Part shown: one piece after another, positions 53,030-61,228 of the stretch
How positions within the stretch are numbered: the stretch's first letter is position 1
Layout of the letters: the number at the start of each line of letters is the position of its first letter
Assembly (NCBI GenBank): GCA_019120295.1
Contig: DWVI01000004.1
Coordinates: 1-64,000, forward strand
Direction of reading: 5' to 3'
DNA: 64,000 nucleotides
Source: Candidatus Onthoplasma faecipullorum
GTDB taxonomy: Bacteria > Bacillota > Clostridia > Christensenellales > UBA1242
Notes under the pieces: model-generated
Database searches by the model: none
Told to the model about the DNA's origin: nothing
What the model saw: only the letters and a program-made list of their open reading frames with translations
Made by a program: the position numbers and the translations under genes

Positions 53030-55891
53030 CTACTCCTTAAACAAATTGTAAATTTTGTCATTTAGTCTTTTTAAAGCATCGTTTTCATTTTCATTATCTT
53101 GCATATAGAAATAATCAAATTTATTGTTATTTATCTCTAAAAATTTTGATTTAACAAAATCTTTTTTATCATTAAATGCTTTATCTTCTGCAAAGCCTGA
53201 ACCTTTTGTTTCAATAATTAAAACTTTGTCAATTTTGTCATTTTTTCTATTTAATACTAGAAAGTCTGGTGTATACATACCGATGTAATACCAAGCATTT
53301 TCTTTTAATTTGTAGCACTTGATTTTAAATTCTGTAAGCGCCCTATCTCCATTGTAATAGACTTCTAAATTATTGTTTTGGAAAGCTGGCAATCTTAAAA
53401 TCTTTATAAATATGTTTTCTTCAAACTTACTTTGCGAAAAATTATAAGGCAAATATTGAAAAGTTTTATCTTTTAATTTAATTTCAGGTGAAATGCTAAA
53501 TTTTTGTTCTATAACATCTTCCATACCAAGAGCTTTTAACCCTGCAATTTGCTTTTCTTGCTCAGGGGTGTAGAAGGTCCCTCTTTTGTCTATTTGTATA
53601 ATTCTATCAACAACATTTTTTAATGGATAAAATTTTGAAGCATCACTTGTTCTAACGATTTCTGTAAAATTATCTTTATTTAGTAAAGATTTTGAATCAA
53701 ATAAAACTTCTTCACTTGTTTTAAATGTGTATGATTTTTGGAATGCTTTTCTAATTTCGCTGTTAATTTTAGAAATATCATAAAGATTATTAAAATAATT
53801 TAATTCATCTTTACAAATAGTTATAGTTGTAAATATATTTTTCAAAATATCATCATATTTATATAAATCACTTATTTGAAACAAATTGAAACTTTCTTTA
53901 CATATAGCAAGCAACCATTTTGAATAAGTTGTTATCTCATCACCATAATCGTTTTCAAATTCAATATGATTTAAAGTTTGTCCTTTTATATCTTGTTGCA
54001 CGGTAGTTACTATTTGCTTTTCAAGTTTAATCTTTTTTAATTTATCTTGAACTGATAAATTATCTTCAACCTCAACTGTTTCGTATTCAACTTTAAATTG
54101 ATAAAAATCTATATTGGGCAATTTTAATCTTTTAGTTCTGTCATATCTTCTAATATCTATTTTGTCAATCCTTTGAACATTATTAATTTCTTCAATTGAT
54201 GTATGTTGTTCTTCTGCCAGTTGAGAGTTTAAAATTTTTGCATTATAATCATTTAACCATATTATAGCAGTTTCAATTGTGCTATTTTTATCTACTTGCC
54301 TTAAACACCTACAAGAAGTTTGTAAAACCATATTGTTAGGGCAGTCACCTTCTTGTGAAAGAATAACCCCTGTTAAACTTTTACAATCCCAACCTTCTTT
54401 TCCAATTTGAGCGAGCAAGACTATTTTCTTTTTGCTTACACTTGAATCAAGCGATAAAAATTCCAACTCTTCTTGTTTGGAACAAGAATATTTTTTATCT
54501 TTATCTGATCCGTGATAACATAGTATAACTTCATCTGGATTAAGTCCGTATTTAGTTGCGATTTCAACACATTTTGGATAAATCACTTCTCTTAACTTTG
54601 CAATTCTTCCACAATAAATTGCTATTTTAGCACAAGTTCCATTAGCGTAAATTGTATCTTTATAATTTTCAAAGAAATCTGTTAAACCTTTCTCAATTAT
54701 CAGCATACTATCTCTGTCTGTAACTATATTAATTTTAGGCTTTTTTAGAAATGTTTCTACTGCTTTAATCAAAGGAAAAAAATTTACAATATATGGAATT
54801 TGTATTGTTTTGTATGTAAGGTTATTTGAAAATTTAACAGATTGTCCTTTGTTATAATAAGGAGTTCCGCTAAAACCAATCATGCTATTCATCTTGCCAT
54901 CGCGATACCAATAATTTACAACACCATTAAGTTTTACTTCTTCATCGGCAAGGTGATGCACCTCATCAACTATAACTTGAAGATTAGGGATATATGCAAT
55001 AAACTTCTTTAATTCATTCATTGCTTTTTCTTCTTCACTAATTTGTTCAAATGTAATTTGCCTTGTTGTTTTATCGAGTTTTATATTATCTAGTATTACT
55101 TTCTCAGCATTTGTTACTAAAACTAGTCCAATAAGTGAATCAAAAGGTTGATAACTCGCTACTTTTTGAACATTAGGATTTTTAATTTTATTGCTCTTCT
55201 TCGCCGTTTTTGATTCTTCTAATACCTCAAATTTTAAAACTTTTTTTATTTGTTTAACTGCATTTTCTGGCAATATCCATGTTGCATCAAAGTTTTTAAT
55301 AGTTTTTAAACTAGGTATTACAGAAGATTTTAACCCTGATGGAGCAAAAATAATAAAATTATGTGCAAATGATTTATTGGTTGGTTCTTTTAAAGCAAAA
55401 TATAAATCTAAAAAGATAAATGATGCCATTAGAAAAGTTTTTCCAGCCCCCATAGGTAAACTAAACAAATAGTTAACATAATTTTGATTATTAAACATAT
55501 TTTTTATCGCACGCTTAAAGTCAATATTTTCAGCATTGCTTTTAATCTCATTATTTAACAACTGAAAAATTCTATTTCCATTTTCATCTGTTAAACTACT
55601 ATACTCATAAAGAGCAAGTGCTTCTTTTTGTTCCCTTAATATATTTTTAGTTGAATCTTTTAATTCTAATTGTGAAATATCAATTTCTTCATTAAAAAGT
55701 CCTTCTATCATACATTGATATAAAGGTTTGTTTTGACATTTAATTTTAAGAAATAAGTAGGTTTTAATTGCATCAATTTGAGAATCTCTCATTTCTCCTT
55801 TATTATACATATAGTCTATCAATTCCTGCACAGTGCAATCATTACTTTGGAACCATTTATCTCTGGCTTTGTTTATCATTTTAAACAGCAT
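53030..55891 (-). CDS. Type III restriction enzyme-like helicase-nuclease of operon 2
   Basis: A 953-aa protein. Walker A is LPMGAGKTF at residues 145-153, Walker B is VIVDEVHHLAD at 307-317, motif III is GFSGTPYY, and motif VI is VLQTSCRCLRQVD. The C-terminal PD-(D/E)xK nuclease motif is YTPDFLVL...KVLIIETKGSG, about 55-80 residues before the end. This is the layout of a type III Res subunit, although residues 1-140 are an unfamiliar N-terminal extension. It is the first gene of the operon; the H1/H2 hairpins lie 100-370 bp upstream. Confidence 0.88.
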   Translation of the reverse strand: MLFKMINKARDKWFQSNDCTVQELIDYMYNKGEMRDSQIDAIKTYLFLKIKCQNKPLYQCMIEGLFNEEIDISQLELKDSTKNILREQKEALALYEYSSLTDENGNRIFQLLNNEIKSNAENIDFKRAIKNMFNNQNYVNYLFSLPMGAGKTFLMASFIFLDLYFALKEPTNKSFAHNFIIFAPSGLKSSVIPSLKTIKNFDATWILPENAVKQIKKVLKFEVLEESKTAKKSNKIKNPNVQKVASYQPFDSLIGLVLVTNAEKVILDNIKLDKTTRQITFEQISEEEKAMNELKKFIAYIPNLQVIVDEVHHLADEEVKLNGVVNYWYRDGKMNSMIGFSGTPYYNKGQSVKFSNNLTYKTIQIPYIVNFFPLIKAVETFLKKPKINIVTDRDSMLIIEKGLTDFFENYKDTIYANGTCAKIAIYCGRIAKLREVIYPKCVEIATKYGLNPDEVILCYHGSDKDKKYSCSKQEELEFLSLDSSVSKKKIVLLAQIGKEGWDCKSLTGVILSQEGDCPNNMVLQTSCRCLRQVDKNSTIETAIIWLNDYNAKILNSQLAEEQHTSIEEINNVQRIDKIDIRRYDRTKRLKLPNIDFYQFKVEYETVEVEDNLSVQDKLKKIKLEKQIVTTVQQDIKGQTLNHIEFENDYGDEITTYSKWLLAICKESFNLFQISDLYKYDDILKNIFTTITICKDELNYFNNLYDISKINSEIRKAFQKSYTFKTSEEVLFDSKSLLNKDNFTEIVRTSDASKFYPLKNVVDRIIQIDKRGTFYTPEQEKQIAGLKALGMEDVIEQKFSISPEIKLKDKTFQYLPYNFSQSKFEENIFIKILRLPAFQNNNLEVYYNGDRALTEFKIKCYKLKENAWYYIGMYTPDFLVLNRKNDKIDKVLIIETKGSGFAEDKAFNDKKDFVKSKFLEINNNKFDYFYMQDNENENDALKRLNDKIYNLFKE

Positions 55892-55990
55892 TACGTTTTC
55901 TCCATAAAATTATTAATATATTATAACATAAAAACTTATAATTTGGTATAATTTTAAACAAATTTAAATGAAAAATTAAAAATGAGATCC

Positions 55991-56050
55991 TGGCGTGTGC
56001 TTGTCTTGAACAAGTGGTGTCGCTTCGCTCCACCAGACAAGCACACGCCA
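55991..56050. repeat. H1 hairpin, copy B
   Basis: The 16-bp arms (55991-56006 and 56035-56050) are identical to copy A, and the 28-nt spacer has the same length. Inner-stem changes are compensatory: the C-G pair of copy A is T-A here, and A-T is C-G. The upstream GAGATCC is also shared. Confidence 0.85.
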
Positions 56051-56153
56051 AAATAAAAAATTACTACTTTAAAGAATAGAAACTAACAACTAATTTAAAA
56101 ATATAAAATTAGTAAATAAAAAATATACAAAAATGAAGTAGTTTTAGATATCC

Positions 56154-56257
56154 AGAACAAACAGCAAGAACTGACGAAAGAGATGTCGCAAGGCGCAAGG
56201 CTTATCCATTGCGACATTCTCTTCTTTTTTATGTCAGTTCTTGCTTTTCGTTGTTCT
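56154..56257. repeat. H2 long hairpin, copy B
   Basis: AGCAAGAACTGAC (56163-56175) pairs with GTCAGTTCTTGCT (56233-56245), and the inner stem GAGATGTCGCAA pairs with TTGCGACATTCTC (one bulge). The loop has GCGCAAGGCTTATCC. The arms differ from copy A, but the loop core and the AACAAACRGCAA start of the left arm are shared. Confidence 0.8.
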
Positions 56258-56345
56258 CCTTTTCTTCGCCTTTTGGCTGGTATGTTCGCATAGTTCTCAC
56301 AACAATTCAAGGAAAATATATATTTTGTTTACAATTTACATTTGA

Positions 56346-56369
56346 ACTAGGTTTTTAACCTAGTCTTTT
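56346..56369 (+). terminator. Intrinsic terminator in 711-bp spacer
   Basis: ACTAGG pairs with CCTAGT across 7 nt and is followed by CTTTTTAT. No upstream gene on this strand is evident, which raises the possibility of a non-coding RNA covering H1/H2. Confidence 0.65.
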
Positions 56370-56602
56370 TATTTGCACAAATATATATTTCTTCTTCCTT
56401 GACTTGTTGTTTATGAGATTACGAACTTATAAAAATATATATATTGATTTTAATTTGCACTAATTTTTGTGCTTATTCGTTGTGTTAGTTATTAAAATTA
56501 TCTGTTTAATATTTTACAGACATTCTATATAAAATTTTAAATATTCAGTCAAACTATGCTCTTTTTGTTTGTGCCAAAAGGCAAATAAAAGGAGTTATAT
56601 AT

Positions 56603-57235
56603 ATGAATGAAGTTAAAAAGAAAGTTAGCATTTTAGAAGATAATGTAGTTATTACATTAGACAATCTTCAAGAATTATCTAAATGCTTTGCAGTAGTTGG
56701 ATTAAAATCTATTAAAAAGTATGCTTTTAGCGGTATGCCAAAAATAGAAAGATTACAAAAGCAACTATATCAAGATATACATTATCATAAAGAGTTAGAT
56801 ACATATTCAGATGCTTATGATTTAGTACAAGAAGCAAGTCTATTTTTATACAAATTTTTAGGACATAGACTTGGTGAGCTATGCAAAAGTTCTAAATCAA
56901 AATCTGGAAATATTGATACAATTAGAACTGCTTGTCTAAGGGTAATACAAACATATTTAAGAAAAGAATTAAAATATTATACCAACACAACTAATGAAGA
57001 AGAATATCTTGAAGTTGTAGATGAAAAACCTATTATAAAGGAAAAAGAAGATTATTCAAAAGTAAAAGAGATAACAAATAAGATAGTTCAAACAGAGTTA
57101 GAAAAACAAATATTATATTATTTCTACAATGGAGTTGCTCCAAAACTTGTTGCTGAATTTTTACAAATTAGTACAGATAAAGTATATAAACGAAGAAGGA
57201 AATTTAGAGCAAGATACAACTCACTATTTGCTTAA
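56603..57235 (+). CDS. Sigma-70-like regulator of mobile element 2
   Basis: A 210-aa protein with AAAGGAG before its ATG. A helical N-terminal two thirds has an LVQEASLFLYKFLGHRLGE block (about residues 74-92), similar to sigma region 2 in layout. A C-terminal HTH (about 165-205, ILYYFYNGVAPKLVAEFLQ then STDKVYKRRRKFRARY) resembles region 4. Element-encoded sigma-like factors switch on transfer or late genes. It stands between the H1/H2 module and the recombinase and ends at a terminator. Its counterpart in the inovirus-like element may be the 101-aa HTH protein at 24882. Confidence 0.65.
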   Translation: MNEVKKKVSILEDNVVITLDNLQELSKCFAVVGLKSIKKYAFSGMPKIERLQKQLYQDIHYHKELDTYSDAYDLVQEASLFLYKFLGHRLGELCKSSKSKSGNIDTIRTACLRVIQTYLRKELKYYTNTTNEEEYLEVVDEKPIIKEKEDYSKVKEITNKIVQTELEKQILYYFYNGVAPKLVAEFLQISTDKVYKRRRKFRARYNSLFA

Positions 57236-57242
57236 TATGTTT

Positions 57243-57272
57243 AATCCATACAAAAAAAGTATGGATTTTTAT
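57243..57272 (+). terminator. Intrinsic terminator after sigma-like gene
   Basis: AATCCATAC pairs with GTATGGATT across a 7-nt A-rich loop and is followed by TTTATT. Confidence 0.85.
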
Positions 57273-57319
57273 TGATTAATTTTAAAATGTGCCTTAACTT
57301 TTAGTTCATTTCGTGGCTA

Positions 57320-57339
57320 TATAATGATAAGTCTTATCA
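57320..57339 (+). promoter_or_regulatory. -10 box overlapped by a 15-bp palindrome
   Basis: TATAAT (57320-57325) overlaps TGATAAG-T-CTTATCA (57325-57339), a layout typical of a repressed promoter. Confidence 0.5.
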
Positions 57340-57390
57340 AGTGTGAGCATAAAGTTTGCAAAAACTACCGCAAAAAACATATTTGTTCAC

Positions 57391-57407
57391 TAAAAGTACG
57401 CATAAAC
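57391..57407 (-). promoter_or_regulatory. TTTRTRYGYACTT motif in element 2
   Basis: On the minus strand GTTTATGCGTACTTTTA matches the motif seen at 24569, 26680 and 26712 in the inovirus-like element. Confidence 0.4.
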
Positions 57408-57470
57408 TACCTATAAATTCCATGGTAATTCGTAAAACTTTATGATATTATCTCAGCATTAAATTTAATA

Positions 57471-57508
57471 AATGAGATCGTAGCGTGTGCTTGTCTTGAA
57501 ACAAGTGA
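57471..57508. repeat. Left-half copy (C) of H1
   Basis: It shares AATGAGATC and GCGTGTGCTTGTCTTGAA with copies A and B and keeps the small CTTGT/ACAAG stem, but the complementary right arm is missing. It lies about 170 bp before the recombinase start. Confidence 0.75.
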
Positions 57509-57549
57509 ATAGTCTTTCGAGTGCGAAGTATAAACGAAAACTCACAATA

Positions 57550-57585
57550 GTCAAAGGTAAAGTGTATTGTTCCACAACCTTTGAC
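57550..57585. other. Hairpin upstream of serine recombinase 2
   Basis: GTCAAAGGT (57550-57558) pairs with ACCTTTGAC (57577-57585) across an 18-nt loop. The GTCAAAG/CTTTGAC stem recurs upstream of recombinase 1. Candidate leader structure or arms of an attachment site. Confidence 0.5.
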
Positions 57586-57677
57586 AATTGTATGAAAATT
57601 TTAAGATTAAAGCAAACATTCGTTTCCGTTTGTTTCGCCCTTGTCGAAAGACAAACTAAAAATAAAAGGAGTAAAAA

Positions 57678-59309
57678 ATGAAAACAGCAGTAATATATGC
57701 CCGTTATAGTTCAGATAGTCAATCTGAGCAAAGTATTGAAGGTCAAATTCGTGTTTGCAAGGATTATGCCGAAAAGAATGATATCATTGTAATTGACACC
57801 TACATAGATAGAGCAATGACTGGAACAAATGATAATAGGGTTGCTTTTCAAAAAATGTTAAAAGATAGTTCTAATCATCAATTTTCAGTTGTGCTTGTTT
57901 ACAAATTAGATAGATTTAGTAGGAACAAATACGAAAGTGTTATCCATAAGAAAACATTAAAAGACAATGGAGTGAGTCTTATATCTTGTATGGAAAACAT
58001 ACCAAACACACCAGAAGGTACACTTATGGAAACACTACTTGAAGGCTTTAATCAATATTTCAGTGAAGAACTTACACAAAAAGTAAATCGTGGACTAAGA
58101 GAGAGTTGGCTTAAAGGCAACGCAACTGGAGGCAAAAAAGTTTTTGGATATGACATCATAGACAAAAAGTATGTAATAAACGAATATGAAAAAAACATTG
58201 TCATTCGAGTATTCAGATTATATGCCGATGGTTATAGAGCAAGAGTTATAGCAGAACAACTTAATGAACTAGGTTATCATAGAATAAATGGTAAAAAGTT
58301 TGATGAAAAGTATGTATTATGGATACTTAACAATTCGAGATATACAGGTATAGTAGAACATCACGGAATAAAGTATGATAAAATCTTTCCACGAATAATT
58401 GATGATGACCTTTGGAATAAAGTGAATAAAATAAATGAAGAAAACAAAATTGCACCTAGTAGAAAAAAAGAGATTTATGACTATATTCTCTCTGGCAAAC
58501 TTATATGCGGAGAATGCAAACATAAAATGTATGGCGAAAGTGGCACAAGTCATACAAAAGATATCCATTATTACTATGTTTGCGGCTCACGAAGAAAAAA
58601 GTTAGGTCCTTGTAATATGAAATCAGTTAAAAAGCAAGAACTTGAAGATCTTGTTATGCAAGCAATAACTAAAGCACTTAACAGCGAAGAAAACATACAG
58701 TTTTTAACTGATAAAATTTTTGAATATCATAAACAAAATGCAAATGATAATTCAAACTTGAAACTACTAGAACAAAGAGAAAAGGAAATAAATAAATCTT
58801 GTCAAAATATGATTAAAGCGATTGAACAAGGGATAATAACAGAGATGACAAAAAGTCGTTTGAGTGAACTTGAAACAGAACTTGAACAAATAAAAATTGA
58901 AATCACAAAAGAAAAACATAAAAACAATTTGCTTTTAACAAAGGAAGATATTGACCAATTTTTACGAAAGCAAGTGTTTGAAGATACAAGCGACATTAAA
59001 ATACGAAAACTCTTAGTCAATACATTTGTTAGAGCAATCTATTTATATAATGATGCAGTAGTTGTATTGTTTAACTATACAAATAATCCAACGCCACCAA
59101 AATTTACACTTGAAGAAAACATTGAAACGGAAAAGCAGATTAATTCTGCTTTATCTAATCCTCAAAGTTCGTGCATATTACCCCAATCCGCACCACATAA
59201 AAATAATTATTTACTAAATAATAAACATTTATTAAAAAATAATTATAAAAATAAAATATTCTCTAACCACAAATTAGTTATTATAATTTTTATAAAAAAA
59301 CTGAAATAA
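57678..59309 (+). CDS. Large serine recombinase 2
   Basis: A 543-aa large serine recombinase. The catalytic Ser lies in YARYSSDSQSEQSIEGQ (residues 8-24), with YKLDRFSRNKYES near residue 76. The recombinase domain includes GYDIIDKKYVINEYEK. The zinc ribbon is CGECKHKMYG...YYVCGSRRKKLGPC (about 275-313), and a coiled coil follows (about 360-420). The last approximately 60 residues are a low-complexity Asn/Lys tail absent from recombinase 1, probably degenerate 3' sequence. It is at the right end of the second accessory block and is the candidate integrase for it. Confidence 0.93.
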   Translation: MKTAVIYARYSSDSQSEQSIEGQIRVCKDYAEKNDIIVIDTYIDRAMTGTNDNRVAFQKMLKDSSNHQFSVVLVYKLDRFSRNKYESVIHKKTLKDNGVSLISCMENIPNTPEGTLMETLLEGFNQYFSEELTQKVNRGLRESWLKGNATGGKKVFGYDIIDKKYVINEYEKNIVIRVFRLYADGYRARVIAEQLNELGYHRINGKKFDEKYVLWILNNSRYTGIVEHHGIKYDKIFPRIIDDDLWNKVNKINEENKIAPSRKKEIYDYILSGKLICGECKHKMYGESGTSHTKDIHYYYVCGSRRKKLGPCNMKSVKKQELEDLVMQAITKALNSEENIQFLTDKIFEYHKQNANDNSNLKLLEQREKEINKSCQNMIKAIEQGIITEMTKSRLSELETELEQIKIEITKEKHKNNLLLTKEDIDQFLRKQVFEDTSDIKIRKLLVNTFVRAIYLYNDAVVVLFNYTNNPTPPKFTLEENIETEKQINSALSNPQSSCILPQSAPHKNNYLLNNKHLLKNNYKNKIFSNHKLVIIIFIKKLK

Positions 59310-59330
59310 TTAAAATATTTCAGCCTTTTT
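59301..59330 (+). terminator. Terminator at the end of recombinase 2
   Basis: CTGAAATA (59301-59308) pairs with TATTTCAG (59316-59323), followed by CCTTTTTT; it overlaps the stop codon. Confidence 0.8.
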
Positions 59331-59480
59331 TAATATTAAAAACATCTATAAAATAGTATTTTTAACGAATTTTTTATTGTTAAAAATTTTTTTATTTATT
59401 TAATATAATAAATATATAATATTAAAATAAATTTAATATTTTTATTTAATAAAATATTTTTTATTAAAAATCATTTAAAT

Positions 59481-60578
59481 TTATCTAGCCTTAACTGGTA
59501 AAATTAAAAATACAAAATCGTTTCCTTCAGTTGGAGTGATAGTGCAAGGAAGAATTGGACTATTAAAGTTGATTTTTACGTATGGATTATCAATCACACG
59601 CAAACAGTCCGTAAAATACTTAGAATTAAACGAAATGGTTAAGTCATTTCCTTTAACTCCAACAGTTATATTTTCCTTAGTGTTACCAATTTCAGAATTG
59701 GAAGTGAGCATTAAATTTTTCTCTTTAATGTCAAATTTAACAAGGTTATTTTTATCCATTTTACTTAGCACACTAGCACGGTCAATAGCATCTTCAAGTT
59801 GTTCTTTATTGATAGTAACAACAGTTGAAAAATCTTTTGGAACAATTTGCCTATAATTGATAAATTGACCTTCTATCAAGCGGTTTATAACAATAGTATC
59901 CCCTAAATCAACCATGATGTTGTTTGAATGCACATAAACTTTAATTGAGTTTTCACCGTCCATCATTTTCACAATTTCATACATATTTTTTCCAGGAACA
60001 ATAAGTTTGAAATCGTTTGTGCTAGAAACTAATGTTTTATTTGAAATACTTAGCCTACAACCATCGAGTGCAACTGCTCTAATGTTGTTAGCGTTTGTTT
60101 CAATTAAAATACCCTTTAAAATTGGCCTGCTATCGTCCTGTGCAACAGCATAAAAAACATTATTTATAAGTTTTTTGAAATCTTCCTTTTCAATTTCAAA
60201 ATATGAATCTTTGCTAAGTTCTCTAATTTGTGGAAATTCACTGATTTCCATACATTGCAAAACACCTTCACTATCAGTGTAAGCAATTCTTAATTGATTT
60301 TTTTCATTTAGTTCACATTCAATTTGTTCGTTTGTAAGTTTACGTATGTACTCTCCAAACAATCTACCAGGAACAACAGTTTCACCATCGCTTTCAATTT
60401 CAGCGCGTATTGTTTTTTCAATACTCATTTCTAAATCGGTTGCAGAAAGAATAAGCCTATCATCTTTTGCCACCATTTTAACGCCTTCTAAAATTTGCGA
60501 AGTGGTTTTATTTGAAATTGCTTTGCTCACAACAGATATAGCTTCACTTAACTCTAAACCATCACATCTAAATTTCAT
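59481..60578 (-). CDS. dnaN: DNA polymerase III beta sliding clamp
   Basis: A 365-aa protein with the three-domain clamp layout. Domain 1 starts MKFRCDGLELSEAISVVSKAI, domain 2 holds FYAVAQDDSRPILKGILIETN (about 132-152), domain 3 follows, and the C-terminal FVFLILPVKAR matches the conserved P-(V/M)-(R/K)-hydrophobic ending of the clamp. The protein encircles DNA and tethers polymerase. It is transcribed away from dnaA, in contrast to the usual dnaA-dnaN order. Its promoter region carries a TTACGTAA palindrome. Confidence 0.97.
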   Translation of the reverse strand: MKFRCDGLELSEAISVVSKAISNKTTSQILEGVKMVAKDDRLILSATDLEMSIEKTIRAEIESDGETVVPGRLFGEYIRKLTNEQIECELNEKNQLRIAYTDSEGVLQCMEISEFPQIRELSKDSYFEIEKEDFKKLINNVFYAVAQDDSRPILKGILIETNANNIRAVALDGCRLSISNKTLVSSTNDFKLIVPGKNMYEIVKMMDGENSIKVYVHSNNIMVDLGDTIVINRLIEGQFINYRQIVPKDFSTVVTINKEQLEDAIDRASVLSKMDKNNLVKFDIKEKNLMLTSNSEIGNTKENITVGVKGNDLTISFNSKYFTDCLRVIDNPYVKINFNSPILPCTITPTEGNDFVFLILPVKAR

Positions 60579-60614
60579 AATTCAACCCTTTTAGTAAAAT
60601 GTTCCCCCTAGCAT

Positions 60615-60653
60615 TTACGTAAGTATACTACCACCCCAAAATTTATATGTCAA
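60615..60653 (-). promoter_or_regulatory. dnaN promoter with TTACGTAA palindrome
   Basis: On the minus strand TTGACA (60653-60648) and TAGTAT (60630-60625) are 17 bp apart. TTACGTAA (60615-60622) begins 2 bp after the -10, over the probable start point. The same palindrome occurs twice upstream of the HTH gene at 32471. Confidence 0.7.
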
Positions 60654-61228
60654 ACAAAAATGTCAATTTTTGAAAAATTTTAAAAAACTTTTGGCTAAAA
60701 TTTTCTCTTTATATAATATATCAAATAAACTTAAAAAATATAATTTATAAATTGCTTGAAATCAACTATATTATAGGCAATTTGGTGCATTACGCGTGCG
60801 CTTATTTTTTATTAAATTTTTTTAGTTTTTGATAGTGATTTTTTTATTAAAAACTGTGGATTTGTGGATAACTTTTGAATTTACAATATATGGTGGTGAT
60901 TAAGACATATTTCGACAATTTTAGCACTATTTTTTTCCACAATTAAGGTGCATATCTATGTTGATTAAGATGTTGATAAATGCTTTTACCATGTGGAAAA
61001 CTATAAAAATCTCGACAAATTTACCTAATAAACCAACTTAACAAACGGTAAAAAATTATAAAAGTATCAAAATATAGTTGACAACTAAAAAAAACATCAA
61101 ATTTTACAAATTAAAAAAAACAAAGCCGACTTTAATCAAACAATTTGAAAATTAGACAATTTTTTTATTATACAATCTGCCTTGACTTTTTTATACAATT
61201 ATTATATAATAAAAGCAGGAGTTGAGAT
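60654..61228. other. Candidate chromosomal origin oriC
   Basis: This is an AT-rich intergenic region between divergent dnaN and dnaA. A perfect DnaA box TGTGGATAA lies at 60863-60871. Near matches are TGTGGATTT (60855), TTTTCCACA (60933), TGTTGATAA (60971) and TGTGGAAAA (60992). A Spo0A box TTCGACA lies at 60911-60917, and a near match CTCGACA at 61011. The number and clustering of boxes next to dnaA fit oriC. Confidence 0.8.
61182..61210 (+). promoter_or_regulatory. dnaA promoter
   Basis: TTGACT (61182-61187) and TATAAT (61205-61210) with a 17-bp spacer, 19 bp before the start codon. Confidence 0.8.

Larger units (their letters stand above)
55892..56602. other. 711-bp spacer with H1/H2 module
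   Basis: No convincing gene is visible on either strand. It contains the promoter side of R-M operon 2, the H1 hairpin, the H2 hairpin, a rightward intrinsic terminator (56346-56369) and A/T-rich DNA before the sigma-like gene. A non-coding transcript from the H1 to terminator interval is possible. Confidence 0.6.
57273..57677. other. Regulatory spacer upstream of serine recombinase 2
   Basis: No convincing gene is visible. It contains a palindrome over a -10 sequence, a TTTRTRYGYACTT-type motif, the left-half H1 copy and a GTCAAAGGT hairpin, listed separately. Confidence 0.6.

Noticed and set aside
56095..56310. A 71-codon open frame on the minus strand
   Set aside because: It runs through the H2 hairpin, lacks a ribosome binding site and has low-complexity ends; the nucleotide-level hairpin explains the region better.
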